Of a DNA stretch of 64,000 nucleotides, positions 8,874 to 17,986 are shown in pieces (position 1 is the first letter of the stretch; each line of letters opens with the position of its first letter). The notes beneath the pieces are model-generated. The model searched no databases and was not told where the DNA came from. It was given only the letters and a program-made list of their open reading frames with translations. Origin of the DNA: Sporosarcina sp. FSL K6-1508 (GTDB lineage: Bacteria > Bacillota > Bacilli > Bacillales_A > Planococcaceae); the NCBI RefSeq assembly GCF_038007465.1, contig NZ_JBBOXF010000001.1, positions 832,501 through 896,500 of the forward strand, written 5' to 3'. A program made the translations under genes and the position numbers.

Positions 8874-9638
8874 TTGAAAAAAAAGTTAGCGTTAATCCTC
8901 ATACTGACAGCATTGTCGGTATTTCTTGCGGGATGTTCGGAGTTCCAACAACCAATTTACGAGGACAGTGAAGGATTTTGGAACAAATTTGTTGTCTGGC
9001 CGTTAGTATCACTTATAACGACATTCAAAGATATACTGGGGACATATGGGTACGGAATTGTTGCAGTTACAATTATCATTCGACTTGTCTTGCTTCCATT
9101 AATGATCAAGCAGACGCAAAGTTCAAAACGTATGCAAGAAATCCAGCCTGAATTGAAGGCACTCAAAGAGAAATACAAATCAAAAGATGCGGTAACACAA
9201 CAAAAGTATCGTGAAGAAATGCAGAAAATCATGTCGGAGCGGAAAATCAACCCGGCGGCAGGCTGTTTACCGGTTATAATCCAAATGCCTATTCTTTTTG
9301 GCTTTTACCATGCTATTAGCCGAATGAATGTTACTTACGATATCGGAAATTTCCTTTGGTTCGAGCTGGCTGCACCGAGTATTACTCTAGCCATTTTAGC
9401 AGGAGCTATGCAGTTCATCGTTTTACGTACGGGTCCAGCAATGGACAACCCGCAGATGAAAGTAATGATGTATATCATGCCGTTCATGATTATGATCTTC
9501 GGTTCATTCCTGCCGGCAGCACTTTCACTGTACTGGGTAATCGGTAATATCATTTCAATTATCCAAAATATCTTCATTTACAAACCATTTAAGAAAAAAG
9601 AAGTGGAACTTGTAAAAGTGGGAGGAAAACGGAAATGA
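8874..9638 (+). CDS. yidC: Membrane protein insertase YidC/SpoIIIJ (lipoprotein)
   Basis: This 254-aa YidC/Oxa1 insertase inserts membrane proteins alone or with Sec. The N-terminus is a lipoprotein signal (SVFLAGC lipobox). The conserved membrane core follows, with the Arg of VTIIIRLVLLPLM in the first core helix, a basic cytoplasmic loop and the motif AAGCLPVIIQMPILFGFY. I chose TTG 8874 behind GGGGGAACT; the frame is also open upstream to 8844. The stop overlaps the jag start (ATGA). In spore formers this homologue is SpoIIIJ, needed for forespore gene expression; that role here is inferred from position. Confidence 0.94.
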   Translation: MKKKLALILILTALSVFLAGCSEFQQPIYEDSEGFWNKFVVWPLVSLITTFKDILGTYGYGIVAVTIIIRLVLLPLMIKQTQSSKRMQEIQPELKALKEKYKSKDAVTQQKYREEMQKIMSERKINPAAGCLPVIIQMPILFGFYHAISRMNVTYDIGNFLWFELAAPSITLAILAGAMQFIVLRTGPAMDNPQMKVMMYIMPFMIMIFGSFLPAALSLYWVIGNIISIIQNIFIYKPFKKKEVELVKVGGKRK

Positions 9639-10399
9639 CAAGGATGACGCGAAGGGGAACCACGGTTGAATTGGCAATTTCGTCAGCACTAGCAACACTT
9701 GGTGTTACGCGTGACGAAGTCGAAGTCGAAGTGATCAATCAAGGGAGAAAAGGATTTCTAGGTTTCGGTGCACAAGAAGCTGAAGTAGCCGTAACCATCA
9801 TAAACTTTGAAGAACCTTCCGTCCCTGAAAAGGTATCGGTGTCTGAAGAAGTAGAACCAGTACTGAAAAATCTGCCAGTTGAGGTAGAACCAGTTTCTGA
9901 ATCTGCATTGGAAAAAGAAGAAGTCCGGATCGAAGGATTGTCTGATGAAACGGCAATTGAAGAAACGGAACACTATTTAAAAATGGTTGCATCTGGAATG
10001 GGCATCGATGATCTTCAAATTAGCCATGAAGTTGGCGGTAAATACGTAACTTTCCAAATGGAAAGTGCGAAAGCTGCATTGTTGATCGGGAAACGCGGAC
10101 AAACACTAAATGCACTTCAACAGTTATCACAACTTGTAACGAACAAGTCTGCCAGTCAATTCAAAGTGGTTCGGATAGATGTCGGTGATTACCGGGAACG
10201 ACGTGAACAATCATTGGAACAACTAGCTGAACGGATGGCTGACAAAGCAGTGCGTACTGGTCGAAAAGTACAGCTTGAACCGATGGCTTCCTATGAAAGG
10301 AAAGTCATTCATAATGCTTTATCAAGACGATTGGATATTGAAACGTATTCAGAAGGATCTGATCCTTACAGGTATCTGGTTATCGAATCAGTTAAATGA
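9635..10399 (+). CDS. jag: RNA-binding protein Jag/KhpB
   Basis: This 254-aa protein has three modules: an N-terminal Jag_N domain (RGTTVELAISSALATLGV, then GRKGFLGFG), an acidic Glu/Val-rich linker (about residues 60-110), a KH domain (LLIGKRGQTLNALQQL) and an R3H domain (RKVIHNALS). It is the conserved partner of YidC in Gram-positive bacteria and pairs with KhpA to bind RNA and influence cell-envelope gene expression. It overlaps yidC by 4 bp and has a GGAGG site. Confidence 0.94.
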   Translation: MTRMTRRGTTVELAISSALATLGVTRDEVEVEVINQGRKGFLGFGAQEAEVAVTIINFEEPSVPEKVSVSEEVEPVLKNLPVEVEPVSESALEKEEVRIEGLSDETAIEETEHYLKMVASGMGIDDLQISHEVGGKYVTFQMESAKAALLIGKRGQTLNALQQLSQLVTNKSASQFKVVRIDVGDYRERREQSLEQLAERMADKAVRTGRKVQLEPMASYERKVIHNALSRRLDIETYSEGSDPYRYLVIESVK

Positions 10400-10475
10400 A
10401 GTAAGAAAAGTGTAAGGCGGCTAGAGTCGAGACACTGTTCAAAGTTGAAAAACGTATACTTTCTTATCTTTTAAT

Positions 10476-10518
10476 AAAGGTCCTGCAAAGACGAATCCTG
10501 TCTCTGCGGGACCTTTTT
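10476..10518 (+). terminator. Intrinsic terminator after yidC-jag
   Basis: A long imperfect stem (AAAGGTCCTGCA..AGAC / GTCT..TGCGGGACCTTTTT) follows the jag stop by about 75 bp and closes the rnpA-yidC-jag unit. Confidence 0.85.
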
Positions 10519-10544
10519 AGCATTAACTGTAAGGATAACTTAAC

Positions 10545-10639
10545 TTATCCACATTTTCCGAAATGGGACACTAGGAGGATGGGCAAATTTGTGATAATAT
10601 ATTATGTTAGATAGTCGTGTCTGAAATAGGTTATCCACA
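10545..10639. promoter_or_regulatory. Pair of DnaA boxes upstream of mnmE
   Basis: Two perfect TTATCCACA boxes in the same orientation lie at 10545-10553 and 10631-10639, the second only 32 bp before the mnmE start. They may make mnmE expression DnaA-responsive or titrate DnaA near oriC. The match is exact; the function is inferred. Confidence 0.6.
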
Positions 10640-10670
10640 TGTGAGTAACCAAGTTGGGAAGGTGAAAAAC

Positions 10671-12056
10671 GTGCATTTTGATACAATAGCCGCCATCTCT
10701 ACTCCAATGGGGGAAGGTGCAATTGCAATTGTCAGGTTAAGCGGGGACGAAGCTGTCCAAATAGCGGATCGTATTTTCCGTTCACCGTCTGGCAAGAGGC
10801 TGAAAGAAGAACAATCACATACAATCCATTATGGACATTTAATAGATCCGACCACTGCTGAAACTGTCGAGGAAGTGATGGTTTCTCTCATGAAAGCGCC
10901 AAAAACATTTACACGTGAAGATGTCATAGAAATTAATTGTCACGGCGGAATTGTTGCGGTCACCCGTGTTCTGCAACTTGTGCTGAAACAAGGAGCGCGT
11001 CTTGCGGAACCGGGTGAATTCTCAAAACGTGCATTTCTTAATGGGCGTATCGATTTGTCTCAAGCTGAAGCGGTCATGGACCTTATCCGTGCAAAAACGG
11101 ACCGTGCCATGGATGTTGCGTTGAATCAGATGGAGGGTAAACTTTCACAGTTGATTGGGACATTAAGACAGGCGCTTATTGAAACGTTGGCGCAGGTTGA
11201 AGTAAATATCGATTATCCGGAATACGATGATGTTGAAGAAATGACAATCCCGCTTATGATTGAAAAAAGCACATGGGTGATGAATGAAATTGATAAGCTG
11301 TTGAAAACGTCATCTCAAGGGAAAATTCTGCGAGAAGGCCTGTCCACAGTTATTATTGGAAGGCCAAACGTAGGGAAGTCTTCTTTGCTCAATAGCATCA
11401 TTCAAGAAAATAAAGCAATCGTAACTGACATTGCGGGGACGACGCGTGATATTATTGAAGAGTACGTCAATGTACGAGGGGTTCCACTTCGTCTTATCGA
11501 TACAGCAGGAATCCGGGAAACAGAAGATATCGTAGAACGGATTGGAGTCGAAAGATCAAGGAAAGTATTGAAGGAAGCGGATCTGATTCTGCTCGTCCTC
11601 AATAGTTCCGAGGAGCTGTCGATCGAAGATGAACGGCTCTTCGAAGTGGTGTCGGGAATGGATACGATTTTTGTAATCAATAAAACCGATCTGCCACAAA
11701 AAATTGACATGCAGAAAGTGATGGAACATGCCGGTACTGGCAAAGTTGTTACGACCTCTCTATTGAAAGACGAAGGGGTAGACGAGCTGGAAGAAGCAAT
11801 CGCCGGACTCTTTTTTGAAGGAAATCTTGAATCAGGCGATTTCACATATGTTTCAAATGCACGACATATCGCACTATTACACAATGCGCGCGCAACAATC
11901 GAAGATGCACTGGCAGCTGCAGAAGCAGGCGTTCCAGTTGATATGATACAGATTGACGTTACACGGACATGGGAAATCCTCGGTGAAATTATTGGGGATA
12001 CCGTCCAAGATGGTCTAATTAATGAGCTGTTTTCTCAATTCTGCCTCGGAAAATAA
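10671..12056 (+). CDS. mnmE: tRNA uridine-5-carboxymethylaminomethyl modification GTPase MnmE
   Basis: MnmE, with MnmG, installs the cmnm5 group at wobble U34 of certain tRNAs. The predicted 461-aa protein has an N-terminal THF-binding domain (DTIAAISTPMGEGAIAIVR), helical domain, inserted G domain (GRPNVGKSS, DTAG, NKTD) and the C-terminal CLGK with the essential cysteine. GTG 10671 follows AAGGTGAAAAAC and is chosen because it fits the family length; the frame runs back to 10617. It is followed by mnmG, its partner enzyme. Confidence 0.95.
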   Translation: MHFDTIAAISTPMGEGAIAIVRLSGDEAVQIADRIFRSPSGKRLKEEQSHTIHYGHLIDPTTAETVEEVMVSLMKAPKTFTREDVIEINCHGGIVAVTRVLQLVLKQGARLAEPGEFSKRAFLNGRIDLSQAEAVMDLIRAKTDRAMDVALNQMEGKLSQLIGTLRQALIETLAQVEVNIDYPEYDDVEEMTIPLMIEKSTWVMNEIDKLLKTSSQGKILREGLSTVIIGRPNVGKSSLLNSIIQENKAIVTDIAGTTRDIIEEYVNVRGVPLRLIDTAGIRETEDIVERIGVERSRKVLKEADLILLVLNSSEELSIEDERLFEVVSGMDTIFVINKTDLPQKIDMQKVMEHAGTGKVVTTSLLKDEGVDELEEAIAGLFFEGNLESGDFTYVSNARHIALLHNARATIEDALAAAEAGVPVDMIQIDVTRTWEILGEIIGDTVQDGLINELFSQFCLGK

Positions 12057-12180
12057 AATAAGATGAGTGTTCAAAAAGAACAAATGGCAAGCAATGGAGA
12101 GCTACCTGCCTATAGCAGGATTCCGATACTACTTACCAATGAACTTTTTGAATTACTTTAATAGAAGGAAGGAAAAGAAC

Positions 12181-14070
12181 ATGCCCAAATTTGAAGCAGG
12201 CACGTTCGATGTTATTGTTATTGGAGCCGGCCATGCGGGAGTTGAGGCGGCACTTTCCGCTGCCAAAATGGGTGCAACGACGCTCGTACTTACAATGAAC
12301 CTCGATATGATCGCCTTTATGCCATGTAATCCGTCACTCGGCGGTCCCGCTAAAGGGATTGTCGTACGTGAAATTGATGCACTGGGCGGTGCAATGGGGA
12401 AAGTAATCGACAAAACTCACATTCAAATGCGGATGTTGAATACAGGGAAAGGACCTGCCGTACGAGCACTTCGTGCGCAAGCTGATAAAGTCCTTTACCA
12501 GCAGGAAATGAAACGTCTTCTTGAAGAACAGGACAATCTTACACTTCATCAAGGAGTGGTAGAAGAACTGATCGTAGAGGATAATGAAGTAAAAGGGTTA
12601 ATTACACAAGTAGGAGCTGTATATCGTGCGAAAACAGTTATCATCACCACAGGTACTTTCCTGCGCGGTGAAGTTATTATCGGCGATCTGAAATACTCAA
12701 GTGGACCGAATAACCAAATGCCATCCATTAAGCTAGCGGATAATATTCGGGAACTTGGCTTTGACATGGTGAGATTCAAAACGGGAACTCCACCGCGTGT
12801 GAATAGCAGAACGATTGATTATAGCAAAACTGAAATCCAACCGGGAGATGATACGCCGTGGGCATTCAGTTATGAAACAACTGAATTTATCATGGATCAA
12901 TTACCGTGTTGGTTAACATACACTTCTCCAAGAACACATGAAATTATAAACGAAAACCTTCACTTATCACCAATGTATTCAGGGATGATAAAAGGAAAAG
13001 GACCACGCTATTGCCCATCAATTGAAGATAAAATCGTACGCTTTGCTGATAAATCACGTCACCAAATTTTCCTTGAACCTGAAGGCCGCAACACGAAAGA
13101 AGTATATGTCCAAGGATTATCGACAAGCTTGCCGGAACACGTCCAAAAGCAACTGATCGCAAGTGTTCCAGGACTTGAAAATGCTGAAATGATGCGTGCA
13201 GGTTATGCAATTGAGTATGATGCAATCGTACCTACTCAACTATGGCCGACACTAGAAACGAAAAAAATTCGCAATCTATATACGGCCGGTCAGCTTAACG
13301 GTACATCTGGCTATGAAGAAGCAGCAGGCCAAGGAATAATGGCAGGTATAAATGCAGCAGCCCGTGCTCTTGGAAAGGAAGAACGTGTCCTCGGGCGCGC
13401 CGATGCATATATTGGCGTTCTTATAGATGACTTGGTTACAAAAGGGACAAGCGAGCCCTACAGACTTCTGACATCGCGTGCTGAATATCGACTTTTGTTA
13501 CGTCATGACAATGCGGATATGCGCCTGACGGAAATTGGATATGAACTCGGGATGATCAGTGAAGAGCGACACGAAGCCTATCTCGTTAAAAAACAGCAAA
13601 TTGAGGAAGAGATTGTCAGGTTGCGAAAAGTGACGATTAAACCTACTAGTAATGTTCAAGAAGTTATACGTGAAACGGGCGGTTCGGAACTTAGAGAACC
13701 GATGAAAGCAGCGGATCTTCTAAAACGACCTGAAATAAAGTATAGCCAGATAGAAAGAATAGTTCCACCAGAGGAAAAGAGATCCGCCGAAGTGGAAGAG
13801 CAAGTTGAAATCTTCATTAAGTATGAAGGCTATATTGAAAAGTCCATGCAACAAGTAGATAAAATGAAAAAATTGGAAAACAAAAAAATACCCGACAATA
13901 TTGACTATAATGCAATATCTGGTATTGCGACGGAAGCGAAAAGTGTGCTGAGTGAAGTAAGACCTTTATCCATTGCGCAAGCGTCTCGCATATCTGGTGT
14001 TAATCCTGCCGACATATCTATCCTTCTTGTCTATATTGAACAAGGAAGAATCGCCAAGATTCCAGGTTAA
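12181..14070 (+). CDS. mnmG: tRNA uridine-5-carboxymethylaminomethyl modification enzyme MnmG
   Basis: MnmG is the FAD-dependent partner of MnmE. The 629-aa protein begins with the dinucleotide-binding motif VIVIGAGHAGVEAA and has the GidA signatures GPRYCPSIEDK and NGTSGYEEAAGQG. Its C-terminal helical domain binds MnmE and tRNA (RISGVNPADISILL). ATG 12181 has a GAAGGAAGGAAA site and gives the normal length; the upstream in-frame ATGs at 12067 and later would add 38 unrelated residues. It is followed by a repeat array before rsmG. Confidence 0.95.
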   Translation: MPKFEAGTFDVIVIGAGHAGVEAALSAAKMGATTLVLTMNLDMIAFMPCNPSLGGPAKGIVVREIDALGGAMGKVIDKTHIQMRMLNTGKGPAVRALRAQADKVLYQQEMKRLLEEQDNLTLHQGVVEELIVEDNEVKGLITQVGAVYRAKTVIITTGTFLRGEVIIGDLKYSSGPNNQMPSIKLADNIRELGFDMVRFKTGTPPRVNSRTIDYSKTEIQPGDDTPWAFSYETTEFIMDQLPCWLTYTSPRTHEIINENLHLSPMYSGMIKGKGPRYCPSIEDKIVRFADKSRHQIFLEPEGRNTKEVYVQGLSTSLPEHVQKQLIASVPGLENAEMMRAGYAIEYDAIVPTQLWPTLETKKIRNLYTAGQLNGTSGYEEAAGQGIMAGINAAARALGKEERVLGRADAYIGVLIDDLVTKGTSEPYRLLTSRAEYRLLLRHDNADMRLTEIGYELGMISEERHEAYLVKKQQIEEEIVRLRKVTIKPTSNVQEVIRETGGSELREPMKAADLLKRPEIKYSQIERIVPPEEKRSAEVEEQVEIFIKYEGYIEKSMQQVDKMKKLENKKIPDNIDYNAISGIATEAKSVLSEVRPLSIAQASRISGVNPADISILLVYIEQGRIAKIPG

Positions 14071-14110
14071 ATTAGCTAACACGAACTTGGATATTGTTGT
14101 GATAAAATCG

Positions 14111-14498
14111 CTTACGCTTTTCTTGGTGTCTAGAATACAGGCGTCAGTCCCTCGGGATCACAAGTCATTTTGCTGTGATGGCTGGAGAACGCCTTCTCGC
14201 AAACTGTCTTGTGCCTGTCGGAACTAAACGACGCCTTACGCTTTTCTTGGTATCTAGACTACAGGCGTCAGTCCCTCGGGGTCACAAGTCATTTTGCTTT
14301 GATGGCTGGAGAAAGCCTTCTCGCAAACTGTCTTATGCCTGTCGGGACTAAACGACGCCTTACGCTTTTCTTGGTGTCTAGACTACAGGCGTCAGTCCCT
14401 CGGGGTCACAAGTCATTTTGCTGCGATAGGCTGGAGAACGCCTTCTCGCAAACTGTCTTGTGCCTGTCGGGACTAAACGACGCCTTACGCTTTTCTTA
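14111..14498 (+). repeat. Tandem intergenic repeat, about 3.1 copies of 124 bp
   Basis: The 441-bp mnmG-rsmG gap is mostly three direct repeats starting at 14111, 14235 and 14359 (period 124, 124 and 125 bp), with the first 15 bp of a fourth at 14484. Each unit starts CTTACGCTTTTCTTGG, includes TCTAGA, AGGCGTCAGTCCCTCGGG and ends CTTGTGCCTGTCGGGACTAA. The copies differ at only a few bases, so the amplification is recent. The unit is a diverged member of the same family as the single copy at 21781-21911. No spacers or protein-coding signal are seen. Confidence 0.85.
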
Positions 14499-14511
14499 AG
14501 GGGGAATATTG

Positions 14512-15228
14512 ATGAATGTAGAGCAATTTATACAGGCATTGAAAGAACAAGGTATTGAACTGAATGAAATACAAATTGCACAGTTTAGCCAGTATTTTAA
14601 ACTTCTGGTAGAATGGAATGAAAAGATGAATTTGACGGCGATTACGGATGCGCCATCAGTTTACTTAAAACATTTCTATGACTCAATTTCTGCTGCTTTT
14701 TACATTAATTTGAATGATAGAAAAACAATTTGTGATGTAGGGGCAGGAGCAGGATTTCCAAGTATCCCTTTGAAAATTTGTTTTCCGAACCTAGAAGTAA
14801 CAATTGTCGATTCATTAAATAAAAGGATCGGTTTTCTTAAAAATCTAGCTGAAGAACTTCAACTAGAAAATGTTCACTTCGTTCATGCAAGGGCAGAAGA
14901 CTTTGGACAAGACATAAAGTATCGTGAAAATTTTGATATTGTTACCGCACGCGCAGTTGCACGTCTTTCTGTTTTAGCGGAGTTATGCATACCCCTCGTT
15001 AAAAAAGATGGAATCTTCATTGCGATGAAAGGCGCAGCGGCGGATGATGAACTCGCAGATGCAAAAAAAGCACTTTCCGTTCTCGGAGCTACCATCAAAG
15101 AACAACATTCATTCACTTTGCCCGTTGAAAACAGTGAACGGAATATCTTTGTTTTCGATAAAGAGAAAATCACTCCTAAAAAGTATCCTCGTAAACCGGG
15201 TGTTCCAAGTAAGTCGCCGATTCAGTAA
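14512..15228 (+). CDS. rsmG: 16S rRNA (guanine-527-N7)-methyltransferase RsmG
   Basis: RsmG (GidB) methylates G527 of 16S rRNA using SAM; its loss gives low-level streptomycin resistance in other species. The 238-aa protein carries the SAM-binding motif CDVGAGAGFPSIPLKI and the ARAVARLSVLAELC segment. ATG 14512 follows AAGGGGGAA, which sits directly at the end of the tandem repeat, so the repeat boundary supplies part of its leader. A parS site follows its stop by two bases. Confidence 0.95.
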   Translation: MNVEQFIQALKEQGIELNEIQIAQFSQYFKLLVEWNEKMNLTAITDAPSVYLKHFYDSISAAFYINLNDRKTICDVGAGAGFPSIPLKICFPNLEVTIVDSLNKRIGFLKNLAEELQLENVHFVHARAEDFGQDIKYRENFDIVTARAVARLSVLAELCIPLVKKDGIFIAMKGAAADDELADAKKALSVLGATIKEQHSFTLPVENSERNIFVFDKEKITPKKYPRKPGVPSKSPIQ

Positions 15229-15230
15229 AC

Positions 15231-15246
15231 TGTTTCACGTGGAACA
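15231..15246. other. parS centromere site (perfect)
   Basis: TGTTTCACGTGGAACA is an exact reverse complement of the Bacillus parS consensus. It lies between rsmG and noc. ParB loads here and slides, forming the origin-proximal partition complex. Confidence 0.93.
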
Positions 15247-15322
15247 ATAAGTTAAGAGGATATACTATCGCTATGCCGAATTAGTTGAATTAGGGAGCAG
15301 TATTGAAAAGGTGGTGCCGGGA

Positions 15323-16189
15323 ATGAAAAGTCCGTTTTCACGATTTTTTGGAAGTGGGGATAAGGAATTAGATCCACTAGTAAGAGAAGAGGTTGTTCAT
15401 CACGAAATAATTGAACAGGTGAATATAGAGTTAGTAAAACCGAATAAGTACCAACCCCGTACAATCTTTTCAGAGGAGAAGATTGAAGAACTTGCTAGAA
15501 CAATCCATACACATGGTGTCATACAACCCATTGTCATTCGGAAAATAGATGACGAGAAATATGAAATCATCGCGGGAGAACGTAGATATCGAGCAATGAA
15601 AAAGCTGGGATGGTCCGAAGTTCCGGCAATTATCCGAAACCTCGATGACAAAGAAACTGCATCCATTGCACTGATTGAAAACTTACAACGTGAAGAATTG
15701 ACCGCAATTGAAGAGGCATATGCCTATGAAAAGCTTCTTGAACTTCATTCATTAACACAGGAAGCGCTTGCCCAAAGACTCGGAAAAGGTCAGTCAACCG
15801 TTGCCAATAAATTACGTTTATTAAAATTGCCAGATGACATCAAAAATGGAATCTTAAAAAAAGAAATTTCAGAGCGACATGCAAGAGCGCTTATTCCTAT
15901 TAAAGATAGCGAGTTACAGTCGCAATTGTACAAGGAAGTTATTGAACAACAGTTGAATGTTAAACAACTTGAAGCAAGAATTACTCAAGTTTTACATCCG
16001 CCAGAAAATGTAAAAGATAAAAAGACGGCTCCTCGGCGAAAATCAGTCAGTAAGGATGTCCGAATTGCACTCAATACTATTAGGCAATCACTAGTTTTAG
16101 TGACTAAAAGTGGAATCGATATAAAAACAGAAGAAGAAGATTCAGAGGAATTTTATACGATCACTGTTAAAATTCCAAAAAAGAAATAA
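15323..16189 (+). CDS. noc: Nucleoid occlusion protein Noc
   Basis: Noc is a ParB paralogue and CTP switch that binds NBS sites and blocks Z-ring assembly over the nucleoid. The 288-aa protein begins with an amphipathic N-terminus MKSPFSRFFGSG (membrane-targeting helix). It then shows a ParB N-domain (QPRTIFSEEKI, IAGERRYRAMKKL), a helix-turn-helix (TQEALAQRLGKGQSTVANKLR) and a C-terminal dimer domain ending ITVKIPKKK. The KGQST in the recognition helix, versus KSRPH in ParB (17084-17923), separates it from ParB. ATG 15323 was chosen over the upstream GTG (15311) from family starts. Confidence 0.93.
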   Translation: MKSPFSRFFGSGDKELDPLVREEVVHHEIIEQVNIELVKPNKYQPRTIFSEEKIEELARTIHTHGVIQPIVIRKIDDEKYEIIAGERRYRAMKKLGWSEVPAIIRNLDDKETASIALIENLQREELTAIEEAYAYEKLLELHSLTQEALAQRLGKGQSTVANKLRLLKLPDDIKNGILKKEISERHARALIPIKDSELQSQLYKEVIEQQLNVKQLEARITQVLHPPENVKDKKTAPRRKSVSKDVRIALNTIRQSLVLVTKSGIDIKTEEEDSEEFYTITVKIPKKK

Positions 16190-16190
16190 T

Positions 16191-16227
16191 AAAAGACTCT
16201 TGCTCGACTTAGGCAAGAGTCTTTTTA
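16191..16227 (+). terminator. Intrinsic terminator after noc
   Basis: The stem AAAAGACTCTTGC / GCAAGAGTCTTTTT has 11 or more pairs, an 8-nt loop and a T run just after the noc stop, separating noc from soj-parB. Confidence 0.9.
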
Positions 16228-16329
16228 CTACATATTTCTCTACAAAAAATGATTTTATTGATAAACTAGAAGAAGTTACAAATTTGAGAGAATATAAAGA
16301 TATAATAGTGCAGGAAAGCAGGTGCAGAT

Positions 16330-17091
16330 GTGGGCAGAATTATAGCAATTGCCAATCAAAAAGGAGGCGTCGGAAAAACGACAACATCCGTAAATCTAAG
16401 TGCTTGCCTTGCTCATATAGGCAAAAAGGTCCTATTGATTGACACCGATCCACAAGGGAATGCGACAAGCGGGGTAGGTGTTAACAAGGGGGATGTTCAA
16501 CAATGCATTTATGATATATTAATAGATGATGTCAACATCAAAGACGTTATTTGCTCGACGAAGGTAGAAAACCTTGATATCGTACCGGCAACAATTTCAT
16601 TGGCGGGAGCGGAAATTGAACTAGTTTCTACAATCTCAAGAGAAGTTCGGATGAAACATGCCATTCAAGAAGCGAAAGATATGTATGATTACATTATTAT
16701 AGATTGCCCGCCATCACTTGGATTACTGACAATAAATGCATTAACTGCCGCAGATTCAATTATCATCCCTGTTCAGTGTGAATATTATGCGCTTGAAGGA
16801 TTAAGCCAACTATTAAGTACAATTAGGCTTGTTCAAAAACACTTAAATGAAAATTTAATGATCGATGGTGTCTTGCTTACAATGTTTGATGCAAGGACGA
16901 ATCTGGGGATTCAGGTCATAGATGAAGTTAAAAAGTACTTTCAGGATAAAGTTTATAAAACAATTATTCCGCGAAATGTACGATTGAGTGAGGCACCAAG
17001 TCATGGTGAACCGATTATAGTCTATGATTCACGATCACGAGGAGCAGAAGTATATTTAGACTTGGCAAAGGAAGTGGTACGCAATGGCTAA
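16330..17091 (+). CDS. soj: Chromosome partition ATPase Soj/ParA
   Basis: This is a 253-aa ParA-type ATPase that acts with ParB at parS to segregate origins, and in B. subtilis also regulates DnaA. The deviant Walker A is KGGVGKTT (residues 11-18), with the signature Lys, and Walker B is YIIIDCPPSL. The start is GTG 16330 behind AGGTGCAG. It overlaps parB by 8 bp, indicating a translationally coupled pair. Confidence 0.95.
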   Translation: MGRIIAIANQKGGVGKTTTSVNLSACLAHIGKKVLLIDTDPQGNATSGVGVNKGDVQQCIYDILIDDVNIKDVICSTKVENLDIVPATISLAGAEIELVSTISREVRMKHAIQEAKDMYDYIIIDCPPSLGLLTINALTAADSIIIPVQCEYYALEGLSQLLSTIRLVQKHLNENLMIDGVLLTMFDARTNLGIQVIDEVKKYFQDKVYKTIIPRNVRLSEAPSHGEPIIVYDSRSRGAEVYLDLAKEVVRNG

Positions 17092-17923
17092 GGGCCTTGG
17101 AAAAGGATTGAATGCTTTATTTCCTGGAGAGTCACTGGCGAAAGTAGAATCTGTCGAACATATTCATGTGAAAAGTATTAAGGTTAATCCATACCAACCA
17201 AGAAAAGTATTCGATAAAAATGCTATTCAAGAATTAAGTGCTTCCATTAAAGAACATGGTATCCTGCAGCCAATTATTCTTCGAAAAGTTGGAACTGCAT
17301 ACGAAATCGTGGTTGGTGAAAGACGATTCCGGGCGGCACAAATGGCGGTTCTTACTGAAGTTCCAGCAGTTGTACGTATCTTGACGGACGAAGAAACAAT
17401 GGAGTTTGCAATCCTTGAAAACTTGCAGCGTGAAGATTTAACTCCGATCGAAGAGGCAGAAGCTTATCATAACCTTATGGAAACGCTAGGTCTTACACAA
17501 GAACAGTTAGCATTTAGACTTGGTAAAAGCCGGCCTCATATTGCAAACCATGTCCGTTTACTTTCCTTGCCTGAAAAAATAAGAAATTACATTACAGCAG
17601 GCAAACTGTCAATGGGACATGGTCGGACATTACTTGGTCTCCGTAAGAAAGAACAAATTGCCCTCGTTGCAGAACGGACACTTAAAGAGGGACTTAATGT
17701 CCGACAACTTGAGAAGCTGGTCCAAAGGATGAATGAAGATGTTCCACGTGAAACTAAACCGGAGAAAAGTAAGGATCTATTTCTAGCTGAGCGAGAATCA
17801 AATTTGCGTGATTACTTTGGTACGAATGTGTCAATCAAGAAAACAAAAAATAAAGGGAAAATAGAAATCGAATTTTTCTCTGAAGATGATCTGGAGCGTA
17901 TACTTGAATTATTAAACGAATAA
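17084..17923 (+). CDS. parB: Chromosome partition protein ParB/Spo0J
   Basis: ParB binds parS and, as a CTP-dependent clamp, spreads on DNA and recruits SMC. The 279-aa protein shows an N-terminal ParA-contacting peptide (GLGKGLNALFPG), the CTP-binding motif GERRFRAAQ, a helix-turn-helix (TQEQLAFRLGKSRPHIANHVRLL) and a C-terminal dimerisation domain. A parS site lies inside its own coding sequence (17740-17755), as in B. subtilis spo0J. A terminator follows. Confidence 0.95.
   Translation: MAKGLGKGLNALFPGESLAKVESVEHIHVKSIKVNPYQPRKVFDKNAIQELSASIKEHGILQPIILRKVGTAYEIVVGERRFRAAQMAVLTEVPAVVRILTDEETMEFAILENLQREDLTPIEEAEAYHNLMETLGLTQEQLAFRLGKSRPHIANHVRLLSLPEKIRNYITAGKLSMGHGRTLLGLRKKEQIALVAERTLKEGLNVRQLEKLVQRMNEDVPRETKPEKSKDLFLAERESNLRDYFGTNVSIKKTKNKGKIEIEFFSEDDLERILELLNE
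17740..17755. other. parS site inside parB (15/16)
   Basis: TGTTCCACGTGAAACT matches the parS consensus at all but the last base. It overlaps codons of parB, the same arrangement as the classic spo0J parS. Confidence 0.9.
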
Positions 17924-17930
17924 GCATGCA

Positions 17931-17967
17931 CCTATTTTGCAGAATGTGCAAAATAGGTTTTATTTTT
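17931..17967 (+). terminator. Intrinsic terminator after soj-parB
   Basis: Stem CCTATTTTGCA / TGCAAAATAGG with a short loop, then TTTTATTTTT. Confidence 0.9.
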
Positions 17968-17986
17968 AATGGGCGGAAGTGAGGAA

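Noticed and set aside
14111..14498. Possible CRISPR array in the mnmG-rsmG gap.
   Set aside because: The 124-bp units are contiguous with no variable spacers, so this is a tandem repeat.
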